Position numbers and translations under genes: made by a program
In this document: positions 25,954 through 35,134 of the stretch, piece by piece
Layout of the letters: every line of letters starts with the position of its first letter
Position numbering within the stretch: the first letter of the stretch is position 1
The notes under the pieces: generated by a model
Databases searched by the model: none
What the model saw: the letters and a program-made list of their open reading frames with translations, nothing else
What the model was told of the DNA's origin: nothing
NCBI RefSeq assembly: GCF_037300705.1
Contig: NZ_CP147776.1
Coordinates: forward strand, 2,108,001 to 2,172,000
From: Massilia sp. W12
GTDB lineage: Bacteria > Pseudomonadota > Gammaproteobacteria > Burkholderiales > Burkholderiaceae_D
Length of the DNA stretch: 64,000 nucleotides
Reading direction: 5' to 3'

Positions 25954-26125
25954 AACCCTGCGGTGTTTGCCATTGCCATATATTCCTTGAACCATTTTGT
26001 TGCATAGGTTATGGAAATTTGTTCGATGGGCGAGAGCGTCGCTTGTTCGATGAACCCGAAATTGAACTAACCGTGACCACCTGAGCCTTTAGGTTCGGGA
26101 TGCCGGCAAAGCGGCACAGGCGGGG
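25954..26125 (+). ncRNA. ssrS: 6S RNA
   Basis: A non-coding stretch of about 170 bases sits directly after zapA and behind a near-consensus promoter, the conserved location of ssrS. The ends can form the closing stem: CCTG (25957-25960) and TTTGCC (25966-25971) with GGCAAA (26105-26110) and CAGG (26117-26120). The interior begins ATTGCCATATATTCCTTGAA and can fold into the long interrupted hairpin that mimics an open promoter and binds sigma-70 RNA polymerase. Exact ends are estimated. The usual downstream gene (5-formyl-THF cyclo-ligase) is replaced by an EVE-domain gene. Confidence 0.8.
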
Positions 26126-26215
26126 TACTGAATGTTGTCACTCTGCTGGCGCGCAAGGCCGGCAGTAAAGAAAGCGGTTGTGGCTGGGCAGTCATCTTGG
26201 TTTGGATTTCTGCAT

Positions 26216-26240
26216 GCGGCGCACAGCCGCTTTTTGTTTT
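26216..26240 (+). terminator. Rho-independent terminator before the EVE gene
   Basis: GCGGC (26216-26220) pairs with GCCGC (26226-26230) around GCACA, followed by TTTTTGTTTT. It probably ends the 6S RNA precursor and zapA read-through. Confidence 0.7.
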
Positions 26241-26268
26241 TCCGTCCCACTTTGTAAGCGGAGTTCCC

Positions 26269-26751
26269 ATGCAATATTGGTTGATGAAATCCGAACCGGA
26301 TGAAGTGAGCATTGACGATGCGCTCGCAGCAGCAGGACGCATTACGCCATGGTTCGGGGTGCGCAACTATCAGGCGCGCAACTTCATGCGCGATCGCATG
26401 CAAATCGGCGATGGCGTACTGTTTTATCACTCCAGCTGCGCCCAGCCCGGCATTTACGGGATTGCCGCAATCGCTTCCGCCGCCTATCCTGATCCTACCC
26501 AGTTCCAGCCCGCCAGCCACTATTACGATCCGAAGTCTGCGCCGCAGGAGCCGCGCTGGCTGCAAATCGATGTGCGCGCGCACTGCAAGGCCGGGCCGCT
26601 GCTCTTATCCGAAATGCGCGCCATGCCGCAATTGGAAGGCATGCTGGTGCTGCAAAAAGCCAGCCGCCTGTCGATTACCCCGGTGGCCCCGGAACATTGG
26701 CAGGCGGTGTTGCAACATTTGCATCTGGATCCCGGTTTGCTGCAAAAATAA
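26269..26751 (+). CDS. EVE domain-containing protein
   Basis: This 160-residue single EVE (PUA-like) domain begins MQYWLMKSEPDEVSIDDALA, with the family's W(L/V)MKSEP start, and continues FGVRNYQARNFMRDRMQIGD and VLFYHSSCAQPGIYGIAAIA. EVE domains bind modified bases in RNA or DNA and occur near modification or restriction genes in some genomes. Here it stands alone. GCGGAG precedes ATG 26269. Confidence 0.92.
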   Translation: MQYWLMKSEPDEVSIDDALAAAGRITPWFGVRNYQARNFMRDRMQIGDGVLFYHSSCAQPGIYGIAAIASAAYPDPTQFQPASHYYDPKSAPQEPRWLQIDVRAHCKAGPLLLSEMRAMPQLEGMLVLQKASRLSITPVAPEHWQAVLQHLHLDPGLLQK

Positions 26752-26857
26752 GGACAGACCTGCAGTCTGACCCCGGATTTATGTCATGAAAACAGTGCGT
26801 TGAATTCGGGAAATGTTATGATCCGCCAATCTTGGCTGTGGTAAGGGAGGAGGGTGC

Positions 26858-27670
26858 ATGGGCTTGGATCTGAATTTGATCCTGGTGCTGATGCTGATGG
26901 GGGCATTCGGCGGGTTTTTTGCCGGCTTGCTGGGCATAGGCGGCGGTATGCTGCTGGTGCCGTTTATCACCATGATTTTATCGGCCAAGGGTTTTCCCAA
27001 AGAGTACATTGTGCACACCGCGATTGCGACCTCGCTGGCGACGGTGATGTTCACCTCGCTCTCTTCAGTGCGCGCACACCATAAACATGGCGCGGTGCGC
27101 TGGGATATTGTGCGCAGTATGACGCCCGGCATTTTGCTCGGCTCCTGGCTGGGGCCGCTGGCCGGCAAGCACATGAATACGCTGCCGCTGTCATTTTGTT
27201 TTTCCGCCTTTGTGATGGTTTCCGCCACCCAGATGTTGCTGGGCAAAAAGCCGGAAGGCCACCGCCAGCTGCCCGGCGCCGGCGGTATGAACGGAATGGG
27301 CGTGATGATCGGCTCGCTGGCCGGTCTGGTTGGCGCCGGCGGCGGTTTTATGTCCGTCCCCTTCATGACCTGGTGCAATGTGCGCATCCATAATGCAGTC
27401 GCCACCAGCGCTGCGCTCGGTTTCCCGCTGGCGTTTGCCGGCACGCTCTCCAATATCTGGAATGGCTGGAGTATTCCGCATCTGCCCCAATACTCGCTGG
27501 GCTTTATCTATCTGCCCGCCTTGTTTGGCATCGCCATCGCCAGCATCAGTTTTGCCCCGCTGGGCGCCAAGGTGGCGCACAGCTTACCGGTGGCGTCCTT
27601 GAAGAAGGCCTTCGCCATCGTGCTGTACTGTTTGGGTGCGTATATGTTGTGGAAAGCCTGGCATCTGTGA
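26858..27670 (+). CDS. TauE/SafE family permease (sulfite/anion export type)
   Basis: This 270-residue inner-membrane protein has about eight helices in two repeats, each with the family's Gly-rich turn: FAGLLGIGGGMLLVPF (about 21-36) and LAGLVGAGGGFMSVPF (about 154-169). The family exports sulfite, sulfoacetate and similar anions; the substrate here is unknown. GGGAGGAGG is a strong ribosome binding site. It stands alone between the EVE gene and the CHASE2 kinase. Confidence 0.9.
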   Translation: MGLDLNLILVLMLMGAFGGFFAGLLGIGGGMLLVPFITMILSAKGFPKEYIVHTAIATSLATVMFTSLSSVRAHHKHGAVRWDIVRSMTPGILLGSWLGPLAGKHMNTLPLSFCFSAFVMVSATQMLLGKKPEGHRQLPGAGGMNGMGVMIGSLAGLVGAGGGFMSVPFMTWCNVRIHNAVATSAALGFPLAFAGTLSNIWNGWSIPHLPQYSLGFIYLPALFGIAIASISFAPLGAKVAHSLPVASLKKAFAIVLYCLGAYMLWKAWHL

Positions 27671-27778
27671 CCTGCCTGGGGCGGGATGCGCATTGCCGGT
27701 TGACGCAGACACATTTTAGCGGTATCAATACCTGAAGGCGGCCCGTAGCCTTTAGCGTTCATGAGGGGAGGAGATGGC

Positions 27779-30415
27779 ATGAAATCCGGCTTTTGGCGTA
27801 AAGACTGGTTTCTTGGCTTGATCGTGGTGATCGCCGTGCTGGTGTTGTACAACACCAGCTCATTGCTCAAGAGCTTGGAACGTAAAATGTACGATATGGC
27901 GGTGGCCGGCGGCAGTCGCGCCCCGGCGGAAAATATCGCCATTATTGCGATTGATGAAACCAGCATCGCCAACCTGGGGCGTTGGCCCTGGCCGCGCGAC
28001 TTGCACGCCAAACTCACCGATCAGCTGGCCGCCGCGAACGCCAAAGTGATCGTCAACACCAGTTTCTTCTTTGAGCCGCAAAAAGACGCCGGCTTGACTT
28101 ATATCGACAAACTGCTGGATGCCTACCGCAAGCAAGTTCCCGCCGCTGCGCAGACTGACGGGGCTTTGAATTGCCAGGGGGCGGGCGGCGAATTAAGCGC
28201 GTTTTGTCCGATTTTGAATGAAGCCGAAAAAGCCTTGAACACCGACCGCACCCTGGCTGCCAGTATGAGTCGCGCGGCGAATGTGGTGCTGCCGTTTGAA
28301 ATGACTTTTGGCGAAATGGTGGGGCGTCCCGACAAGCCTTTGCCGGACTTCATGCTCAAGCAAAAACTCGGCGCACAGGGTGCAGCGTTTGAATACACCA
28401 AGGCCTACAAAGCGCCGATTCCTGCACTGGGACAGGCCGCCGCCGCGCTCGGGGCCTCGAATGTGACGCTGGACGTGGATGGCGCCTTGCGTGAGGAAGC
28501 GCTGCTGTATTCCTTTGATAACAATGTCTTGCCTTCGCTGTCCCTGATGACGGCGGCCAAAAGCCTGAACCTGAGCGCCCAGGATATCCGCCTGCAAGCG
28601 GATGACACTTTGCAAGTCGGCAAGCTGAAAATCCCGCTCGATTCAGTAGGCCATATGCGCACCTATTTCTACAAAGGGAATGGGGCCAAACCGGTGTTCG
28701 CGCAGGATTCGTTTTACGATGTGATCAGCGGCAAAATCCCGGCGGCCAAATATGCCGGCAAAATCGTCTTGATCGGCGCCACCGCGCCCGGCATCGGCGC
28801 CAGTTTCGCCAGCCCTGTATCGCAATCCATGACCTCGGTTGAAATTCTGGCGCACTCGGTGTCCAGTATTTTGTCAGAGCATTTCTTTATTGCGCCGACC
28901 TGGGGCGGCTATGCAGAAAATCTGCTGCTGCTCTTGATTGCCGTGTATTTGATGGTGCTGTTGCCGCGTTTGTCGGCTGGCATGGGGGCCGGCATCACCG
29001 CCGGTTGTCTGGCCTTGCTGGTGGCGGCGCATTTCGGCCTGATGCTGGGCAGCGGCATCTGGCTGCAACTGATGTTGCCGGCCAGCCTGCTGTTGATCGG
29101 CCATATCTGTCTGACCACCAAACGCTTTTTGATCACGGAAGCCGGCAAGCAAAAGTCCGATTCCGAATCCGCCGAATCGAATCGCATGCTCGGTCTCGCC
29201 TTCCAGGGACAGGGCCAGTTGGATATGGCGTTTGATAAATTCCGCAAATGCCCGCTGGACGATGCAGTGATGGACAATTTATACAATCTGGCGCTGGATT
29301 TTGAGCGCAAACGCCAGTTCAACAAGGCGCAGTCGGTGTATGAATACATGTCCGGCCATAATCCCAAGTTCCGCGACCTGGAGCAAAAATTGCAACGCGC
29401 CAAAACCATGTCCGAAACCATCATTCTGGGCGGCGGCACAATGGCGCGCAGCAACGCCAGCCTGCTTTCAACCGAAGGCGGGGAAAAACCGATGCTGGGC
29501 CGTTATCAGATCGAAAAAGAACTCGGCAAAGGCGCCATGGGCGTGGTGTACCAGGGACGCGACCCCAAGATTTCGCGGATTGTCGCCATCAAAACCTTTG
29601 CCTTGAGCCAGGAATTTGAAGGCGAAGAGGTGCAGGAAGCCAAAGAACGCTTCTTCCGCGAGGCCGAAACCGCCGGGCGTCTGGCGCATCCGAATATCGT
29701 CACGATTTACGATGCCGGCGAAGAGCAGGATTTGTGCTATATCGCGATGGAATTTTTGCGCGGCCATGATCTGGCCCCGCACACCAAGCCGGATAATCTG
29801 CTGCCGCCCAAGCGTGTCATGAGCATTGTCGCGCGTGTCGCGGAAGCGCTGCATTACGCGCATGCGCAAGGCATCGTGCATCGCGACATCAAACCGGCCA
29901 ACATCATGTATGAAAACAATGATGATGTGGTCAAGGTGACAGACTTCGGGATTGCCCGCATCACCGATTCCTCCAAAACCAAGACCGGGCTGGTGCTGGG
30001 CACGCCTTCCTATATGTCGCCGGAGCAGTTGTATGGCCAGAAAGTGGATGGCCGCTCCGATCTGTTCTCGCTGGCGGTCAGCATGTATCAAATGCTGAGC
30101 GGACATTTGCCTTTTGTCGGCGACTCCATGGGGCAGCTGATGTATAAAATCGCCAATGAACCGACGCCGGATATCCGCACAGTGCGCAGCAATGTGCCGG
30201 CGGCCCTGGTGGCGGTGATCTTCAAAGGCATGCAAAAAGACATCAGCCAGCGCTATCAAAGCGGCGAAGAAATGGCGCGCGACCTGAAAACCCTGTTGGC
30301 CGGCGGCAAAGTGGATTTGCCGGCCCCGCCGCTGCCGCCCGCCGCCGCTCAGGCGCCCGCCAGCGCGGCGGACACGGATGAGGGCACAGTGCGCATGCAA
30401 AAACCACAATCCTGA
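27779..30415 (+). CDS. CHASE2 sensor Ser/Thr protein kinase
   Basis: This 878-residue membrane kinase has one N-terminal helix (about 9-27) and an extracytoplasmic CHASE2 domain (about 40-360; IAIIAIDETSIANLGRWPWP). About three clustered helices follow (375-445), then a short TPR-like linker (460-540). A Hanks-type kinase domain covers 575-840: Gly loop ELGKGAMGVVY, Lys605, HRDIKPANIM with D703, and D722 of DFG. The C-terminal tail is Pro/Ala-rich. GAGGGGAGGAG precedes ATG 27779. A PP2C phosphatase gene follows 11 bases later, forming a reversible phosphorylation pair. The CHASE2 domain should sense a periplasmic signal, and the targets are unknown. Confidence 0.94.
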   Translation: MKSGFWRKDWFLGLIVVIAVLVLYNTSSLLKSLERKMYDMAVAGGSRAPAENIAIIAIDETSIANLGRWPWPRDLHAKLTDQLAAANAKVIVNTSFFFEPQKDAGLTYIDKLLDAYRKQVPAAAQTDGALNCQGAGGELSAFCPILNEAEKALNTDRTLAASMSRAANVVLPFEMTFGEMVGRPDKPLPDFMLKQKLGAQGAAFEYTKAYKAPIPALGQAAAALGASNVTLDVDGALREEALLYSFDNNVLPSLSLMTAAKSLNLSAQDIRLQADDTLQVGKLKIPLDSVGHMRTYFYKGNGAKPVFAQDSFYDVISGKIPAAKYAGKIVLIGATAPGIGASFASPVSQSMTSVEILAHSVSSILSEHFFIAPTWGGYAENLLLLLIAVYLMVLLPRLSAGMGAGITAGCLALLVAAHFGLMLGSGIWLQLMLPASLLLIGHICLTTKRFLITEAGKQKSDSESAESNRMLGLAFQGQGQLDMAFDKFRKCPLDDAVMDNLYNLALDFERKRQFNKAQSVYEYMSGHNPKFRDLEQKLQRAKTMSETIILGGGTMARSNASLLSTEGGEKPMLGRYQIEKELGKGAMGVVYQGRDPKISRIVAIKTFALSQEFEGEEVQEAKERFFREAETAGRLAHPNIVTIYDAGEEQDLCYIAMEFLRGHDLAPHTKPDNLLPPKRVMSIVARVAEALHYAHAQGIVHRDIKPANIMYENNDDVVKVTDFGIARITDSSKTKTGLVLGTPSYMSPEQLYGQKVDGRSDLFSLAVSMYQMLSGHLPFVGDSMGQLMYKIANEPTPDIRTVRSNVPAALVAVIFKGMQKDISQRYQSGEEMARDLKTLLAGGKVDLPAPPLPPAAAQAPASAADTDEGTVRMQKPQS

Positions 30416-30426
30416 ACAAAAGCGCT

Positions 30427-31218
30427 ATGAACCATACGCTGGAAATCGCCGCCATCACGGATACCGGGCAAAAGCGTGAGCAGAATGAAGATTCTGTGAC
30501 ACACAACGCCGCGCTTGGCTTCGTCATCCTGGCCGATGGCATGGGCGGCTACAATGCCGGCGAAGTCGCCAGCGGCATGGCCACCGCCATGCTTAAAAAT
30601 GATCTGGAAATCCGCTTGCCGCAGTTGGCCGCACAAGGCGGCGACTTGCATGCGCTGATGCGCGAACTGGTGGCGCAAACCAACCGCTCGATTTACCAGA
30701 TGGCCAACTCACGCCAGCAATACAATGGCATGGGCACCACGCTGGTGTTGGTGGTGTTTCATGGCAGCAAGCTGACCGTGGCGCATCTGGGCGACTCGCG
30801 CCTGTACCGTTTCCGTGGCGGCGCCTTGCAGCAAATCACGCGCGACCATTCGGTTTTGCAAGAGCAAATCAATGCCGGCGTCTTGACCGCAGAGCAGGCG
30901 CGTCATTCCAGCCATAAAAATCTGGTCACGCGTGCGCTTGGCGTGCTGGAAGACGCCAATTTGGAGATCGCTGATCATGATTTGCACATCGGCGATATCT
31001 GGCTGCTGTGTTCAGATGGCTTATCCGATATGGTGGATGATTCCGGCATTGCGACCATTTTGGCGCAGGGCGGTGAACTGGATTTGCTGACCCGCCAATT
31101 GATTGACACCGCCAATCAAAACGGCGGCCGCGATAATGTTTCTGTGATTTTGGCGCGTATCGTCGAAGGGGACGGGCGCGGCAACCTGGTGCGGCGTTTG
31201 TTAAAATGGCTGAAGTAA
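30427..31218 (+). CDS. PP2C-type Ser/Thr phosphatase
   Basis: This 263-residue PPM phosphatase carries the metal-binding motifs: TDTGQKREQNEDS (first Asp), ILADGMGGYNAGEVAS, TLVLVVFHGSKLTVAHLGDS, LLCSDGLSDMV and the final NGGRDNVSVI. It is cytoplasmic, with a short basic C-terminal helix (RRLLKWLK). It lies 11 bases after the CHASE2 kinase and very probably dephosphorylates the kinase or its substrates. The ribosome binding site is weak, suggesting coupling to the kinase. Confidence 0.94.
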   Translation: MNHTLEIAAITDTGQKREQNEDSVTHNAALGFVILADGMGGYNAGEVASGMATAMLKNDLEIRLPQLAAQGGDLHALMRELVAQTNRSIYQMANSRQQYNGMGTTLVLVVFHGSKLTVAHLGDSRLYRFRGGALQQITRDHSVLQEQINAGVLTAEQARHSSHKNLVTRALGVLEDANLEIADHDLHIGDIWLLCSDGLSDMVDDSGIATILAQGGELDLLTRQLIDTANQNGGRDNVSVILARIVEGDGRGNLVRRLLKWLK

Positions 31219-31250
31219 GCAGTTGAGCGCTGAATTTCAATGGAGCTGTT

Positions 31251-31703
31251 ATGAAGACCGCCTTGATCCGAGGCATGATTTGTGTTGTTCTGGCAGGTTT
31301 TGCGGCGCACGCGGCAGCGCGGCCACCGCTTCCGCTCGATTCGCGTCACCCGATTTTAGGTTCCTGGGTCTTGCCGATTGAACACCCGCGCCATGGCGAA
31401 TGCCTGGAGACGTATTATTTCCGCGCCGACGGCACTACCCTGGTCACCAGCGCCGAAGAGGTGGCTGAAACCGTGTTTGAAATCAGCCCCAAACCCAGCC
31501 GCGCCGGTTTTTACCGCTGGAGCGAAAAACTGGTGAAAGACAATGGCAAAAAAGATTGTTCCGGCAAAGTTTCGCGGGTGGGCAGTGAGTCGGTCAGCTA
31601 TATCCGCTTTTTAGAAGATGGCGAGCGCTTCATCGTATGTCAGGAGGAAAGCTTGCGCGCCTGTTTCGGCCCATTTTACCGTTTGCAAGGTCAATCACTG
31701 TAA
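31251..31703 (+). CDS. Secreted protein of unknown function
   Basis: This 150-residue protein has a Sec signal peptide (MKTALIRGMICVVLAGFAAHAAA, cleavage about residue 23). The mature part has a lipocalin-like flavour (HPILGSWVLPIEHPRHGECL, ETYYFRADGTTLVTSAEEVA) and four Cys that could form two disulfides (in GECLET, KDCSGK, IVCQEE and RACFGP). GGAGC precedes ATG. It is probably the last gene of the kinase-phosphatase transcript, 32 bases downstream. I do not recognise a named family. Confidence 0.78.
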   Translation: MKTALIRGMICVVLAGFAAHAAARPPLPLDSRHPILGSWVLPIEHPRHGECLETYYFRADGTTLVTSAEEVAETVFEISPKPSRAGFYRWSEKLVKDNGKKDCSGKVSRVGSESVSYIRFLEDGERFIVCQEESLRACFGPFYRLQGQSL

Positions 31704-31709
31704 GCAAGC

Positions 31710-31730
31710 GGCGCTGCCTGTGGCAGCGCC
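31710..31730. terminator. Hairpin between convergent genes
   Basis: GGCGCTGCC (31710-31718) pairs with GGCAGCGCC (31722-31730) around a 3-base loop. It lies between the ends of the secreted-protein gene and the VWA gene. It has no T run, so its efficiency is uncertain. Confidence 0.5.
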
Positions 31731-31741
31731 GGTGTGAGGGC

Positions 31742-32881
31742 TTACTTGATCTGCTTGCCTAAAGCATCCGAGACTGCCTGATCAAAGCCGGCCTTGCCGG
31801 CTTTTTTATCCTGCTCGCGCTGCGCTTTGGCCAGGAATTGCTCGCGCTGCTTATTCAATTCCAGAATCTTTTGCTTCAATTCCTTGCGCTCGGCCAGCAT
31901 TTTCTCCAGCTTCGCTTTGCGCTCGGCGGCGGATAATTTGCGCAACTCCTCCGGCAAATCGCTTTCTTGCAATTTATCCATGCTCAATTTCCCGCTTTCG
32001 AGCTGCTGCAATAAATCCGACTCCTCATAAGCGCTGCTGTTGAGCGCCTTATTCACCGCACGCTCGGCCATTGCCGCTTTGGGGGCCGCGGCCGCCAGAC
32101 TGGATTCCATTTTCGCCTGCTTGGCGCGCTTTTCGCTGCGCTCCATCGCCGCGCCGCCATAGGCATAATAAGTGTCGCCCATTTGTGCGCCATATTTGGC
32201 CAGCTCGGCATCATATGGTGTGGCGATGGATTGCACCCCGCCATCCTGCGCAATCGCAAAATATTCGCCGCCGCCATACTGCGCAATCTCACGCCAGGGG
32301 CGGGTGGTTTCGCGGATATTGCCGCATTGAATCGTATTCACAATCATGCCCAGGCGGCGCGCTTCCTTGGCGCTGGCGATGGTGTCCGGCACATTGCGGT
32401 AATCATCATGCGGCGGCGCATCGCCCACTAAAAACAGAATCTGGCTGGTGTCGGCGGCCTTTTTACTCCAGCCGGTTTTTTGCAAGGCGTCATGCATGGC
32501 GCTGCGCACATCTTCCGGCATATCGCCGCCGCCCTCGGCCTTGAATGACATCAGCTGCGCATACACCTCATCCAGATTGGCGGATAAGGGTGTGACTTTG
32601 GTGACATACGCGTCTTCACGGTCGCGATACGCCACCAAGCCGACTTTGACTTGCGCCTTGCCGCCGCGCTTTTGCATGATATCGTTCACAATGCCCCAGA
32701 TTTTGCTTTTCGCGCCTTCCAGCAAGCCGCCCATCGAGCCGGTGGTGTCGAGCACAAACACGAGTTCGATTTTGCGCTCAGTTTGCGGCGCGCTGATATG
32801 TTTCGCCTCGTCCTGGGCCAGCGCTGCGCCGCTGCAGGCAAACATCGAGAGCAGGGACAGTGTAAGTAATGTGTGACGCAT
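31742..32881 (-). CDS. Secreted/periplasmic von Willebrand factor A domain protein
   Basis: This 379-residue protein has a signal peptide (MRHTLLTLSLLSMFACSGAA; the Cys could be lipidated). The VWA domain (about 35-225) has a perfect MIDAS, LVFVLDTTGSMGGLL (Asp-x-Thr-x-Ser type), and later FLVGDAPPHDD. The C-terminal third (260-379) is a Lys/Glu-rich coiled coil. ATG 32881 has GGAG before it. The partner gene ends 22 bases upstream on the same strand, so the two probably form an operon. Confidence 0.88.
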   Translation of the reverse strand: MRHTLLTLSLLSMFACSGAALAQDEAKHISAPQTERKIELVFVLDTTGSMGGLLEGAKSKIWGIVNDIMQKRGGKAQVKVGLVAYRDREDAYVTKVTPLSANLDEVYAQLMSFKAEGGGDMPEDVRSAMHDALQKTGWSKKAADTSQILFLVGDAPPHDDYRNVPDTIASAKEARRLGMIVNTIQCGNIRETTRPWREIAQYGGGEYFAIAQDGGVQSIATPYDAELAKYGAQMGDTYYAYGGAAMERSEKRAKQAKMESSLAAAAPKAAMAERAVNKALNSSAYEESDLLQQLESGKLSMDKLQESDLPEELRKLSAAERKAKLEKMLAERKELKQKILELNKQREQFLAKAQREQDKKAGKAGFDQAVSDALGKQIK

Positions 32882-32903
32882 AAGATTCTCCAATTCAGGC
32901 AGA

Positions 32904-33749
32904 TTAATTCGGATCAGGGGTGAAGCCGCCCGGGAAGGGGCTGGGGTGGTTGGGGCTGTTTGGCCGGTGGCGAGGAATAATCCCGCGTGCTTGCAGATTG
33001 GCGTAACTGTCATAATAAACAGTCAAGGTTTCCGCCGGATGGCGCGAAGCGCGTTTGAAATCGGTATAACTGCTTTCGCTGTTGATGCGTTCGCCATGTC
33101 CGGTGCCCAGTTTTTCCGTGGGCGCAGCGGCTGGCGCGGCGCGTTTTGCGCTTTCCGCTGACATGCTGCCCTGCGCGGAAGCATCCTTTGCCGGCGTTTC
33201 AGAATACGGGCCATCGCGTTCGGCCAGGCGTCCGGCCTCAGCAGAAATTGCCGGCGGCGGTTTGAAAAGCACGGGCGGCGGCGTCATTTCACGGTACAAT
33301 GCGACGCCGATCACACCGCTTTGGTGCGCGCGGCCAGTGCGCCCGGCGTAAGAATCAGCTGGATTGGTGAAATAAAAAGCCGCCACCTCCGACATGCTTT
33401 TACGCCACCCTTCAATAGATGTTTGTTGCCAGGCGTCCAGCACATAGCCGGCTTGGCGCGGATGCGCGGTTTCACCGTTGATCACATTCACGCCATCCAC
33501 CGCCACCACGGCCAGCAACCTTTGTCCGGTTTTATTCGTGATGCGCAGTGCATAGCGCTGGCCGGCTTGACCGGCGCAATAATTGCGCCCCTGATGACGC
33601 CAGATCGGCAAGTTGTTGCCGCTATTGAGATCGATGATGGATAAAGCGGCTAATTCGCCTGCGCTGGCGGTCTGTCCCGTCAGGCAAAGTCCGGCAGCGC
33701 ACAAGCACAACAGGCTGTGGCGGAAAGCGGAGGGAAGGGAGCGCAACAT
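32904..33749 (-). CDS. Secreted protein of unknown function, partner of the VWA protein
   Basis: This 281-residue protein has a signal peptide (MLRSLPSAFRHSLLCLCAAG, cleavage near 30). The beta-rich N-terminal half contains IIDLNSGNNLPIWRHQGRNY and ALRITNKTGQRLLAVVAVDG; the middle and C-terminal half are Pro/Ala/Ser-rich and disordered. The first half is the pattern of a periplasmic beta-sandwich, but I cannot name it. It lies just before the VWA gene and presumably acts with it in the envelope. Confidence 0.78.
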   Translation of the reverse strand: MLRSLPSAFRHSLLCLCAAGLCLTGQTASAGELAALSIIDLNSGNNLPIWRHQGRNYCAGQAGQRYALRITNKTGQRLLAVVAVDGVNVINGETAHPRQAGYVLDAWQQTSIEGWRKSMSEVAAFYFTNPADSYAGRTGRAHQSGVIGVALYREMTPPPVLFKPPPAISAEAGRLAERDGPYSETPAKDASAQGSMSAESAKRAAPAAAPTEKLGTGHGERINSESSYTDFKRASRHPAETLTVYYDSYANLQARGIIPRHRPNSPNHPSPFPGGFTPDPN

Positions 33750-33851
33750 GTCAGATCCTTTCGTAATGTGAGTCTGATATGGATGTAACGCAGCATGCCC
33801 TGTTTCGGGGTTGGCGCGCAAACAGAATATTTGTCAGTAAATTTTGCAAAC

Positions 33852-35126
33852 GTGAATAAATGTAAAACCCTCATCCGTCAACTGCTGTGCGGCCTGCTCT
33901 GTCTGGGGCTGGCGGCTTGTCAGCCGTCGGTCACGGATGACAAGCGCGCGCAGCAGGAGCCGCGCCGCTTAACCCACGACGCCTACATCTGGCAGCGCGT
34001 CTGGTTTGCGGAATTGGGGGATGCGATTGACAGCTCCAGCCAGTGGCTGACGCAATGGCGGGTGCTGGTGGCGCAATTGGATGGCAATGGCGCCTGGCAA
34101 CGCAGCGCCTGGCAGGGCGCGCCGCTGCGCATGTCGGGGCTGCCGCTGGTGGCCGTGTTCCGCCTGGAGGGCAACTTGGCGATGCACCAGCGCAAGCAAG
34201 TGATACAGCAATTGGTGCGCCATATGAAGGAATTGCGCGCCAGCGGATTGTTGTGGCAGGGCATGGAAATCGACCACGACGCCGCCAGCGCTGACTTGCA
34301 ACAATACGCCCTGTTTTTGCAAGAGCTGCGCGCCAAACTGCATGCCGCCGGCTTGTATCCCGCCATCTCCGTCACCGCATTGCCGGACTGGCTGACGCAT
34401 AACGCATACGCCGAAGTGGAAGCCGCCAGCAATCATGTGGTGCTGCAATTGCACGGCCCGCATTTAAATCCGGGACAGATTTTTGACGCCAAGCATGCGC
34501 AAACCTGGGTGCGCCAATTGGCCGCACGCAGTCAGCGCCCATTCTGGATTGCGCTGCCCAACTATGGCGTGCGTCTGCATTGGGACGCACCGCACACTGC
34601 AGCGCGGGTTGAAGCGGAAGCGCCGCTGGCCAAAAAAGGCATGCGCATGCGAGAAGTGCTGGTCTCGCCGCGCGCGGTGCAGGCGTTTATTCATCAACTG
34701 GAACAACATGGCGCACCGCCGAATTTGCATGGAATAGTCTGGTTCCGCCTGCCCACTGCGCGCGACCAGCGCAGCTGGAGCCTGGCCACCTGGCAGGCGG
34801 TATTGCGCGGCGAACGTTTAAACACCGCTTTATACGCCGAATTGCAACCGGCCCCGCGCCATCCCGGCTGGCAGCGCTTGCAAGTGCAAAATGAAGGCGT
34901 GCTTGATCTTCCCTTGCCGGGACAGGTTTTGGTGCAAGGCGAATGCAGTCTGGTGGATGGCGAAGCCGACTTGCGCTACCGGGTTGAGGAAAGCTTGCAA
35001 GGCGGCCTGCCGGAGTTGCGCTTTACCCGCCGTGGCCCGGAAATGGGACGCATCCGCGCCCAGCAGGAATTCACCCTGGCCACCATCACCTGCAAAGACG
35101 CAGCGCGCCTGCGCTTGATTCCATAA
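33852..35126 (+). CDS. DUF3142 lipoprotein
   Basis: This is a 424-residue protein from GTG 33852 with a compact lipoprotein signal ending LLCLGLAACQ. A longer reading from ATG 33795 (443 residues) is possible; neither start has a good ribosome binding site, and I prefer the one that leaves a normal signal length. The body matches DUF3142, a TIM-barrel-like glycoside-hydrolase-fold family: HDAYIWQRVWFAELGDAID, GLLWQGMEIDHDAASADLQQ, GLYPAISVTALPDWL and GIVWFRLPTARDQRSW. The catalytic function of the family is not known. It is divergent from the VWA operon. Confidence 0.82.
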   Translation: MNKCKTLIRQLLCGLLCLGLAACQPSVTDDKRAQQEPRRLTHDAYIWQRVWFAELGDAIDSSSQWLTQWRVLVAQLDGNGAWQRSAWQGAPLRMSGLPLVAVFRLEGNLAMHQRKQVIQQLVRHMKELRASGLLWQGMEIDHDAASADLQQYALFLQELRAKLHAAGLYPAISVTALPDWLTHNAYAEVEAASNHVVLQLHGPHLNPGQIFDAKHAQTWVRQLAARSQRPFWIALPNYGVRLHWDAPHTAARVEAEAPLAKKGMRMREVLVSPRAVQAFIHQLEQHGAPPNLHGIVWFRLPTARDQRSWSLATWQAVLRGERLNTALYAELQPAPRHPGWQRLQVQNEGVLDLPLPGQVLVQGECSLVDGEADLRYRVEESLQGGLPELRFTRRGPEMGRIRAQQEFTLATITCKDAARLRLIP

Positions 35127-35134
35127 AGCCCTTG

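Noticed and set aside
26751-26773. Partly palindromic sequence sharing AAGGACAGACC with 1816-1826
   Set aside because: Only 11 shared bases and an imperfect CAGAC/GTCTG hairpin; could be chance, no flanking mobile gene.
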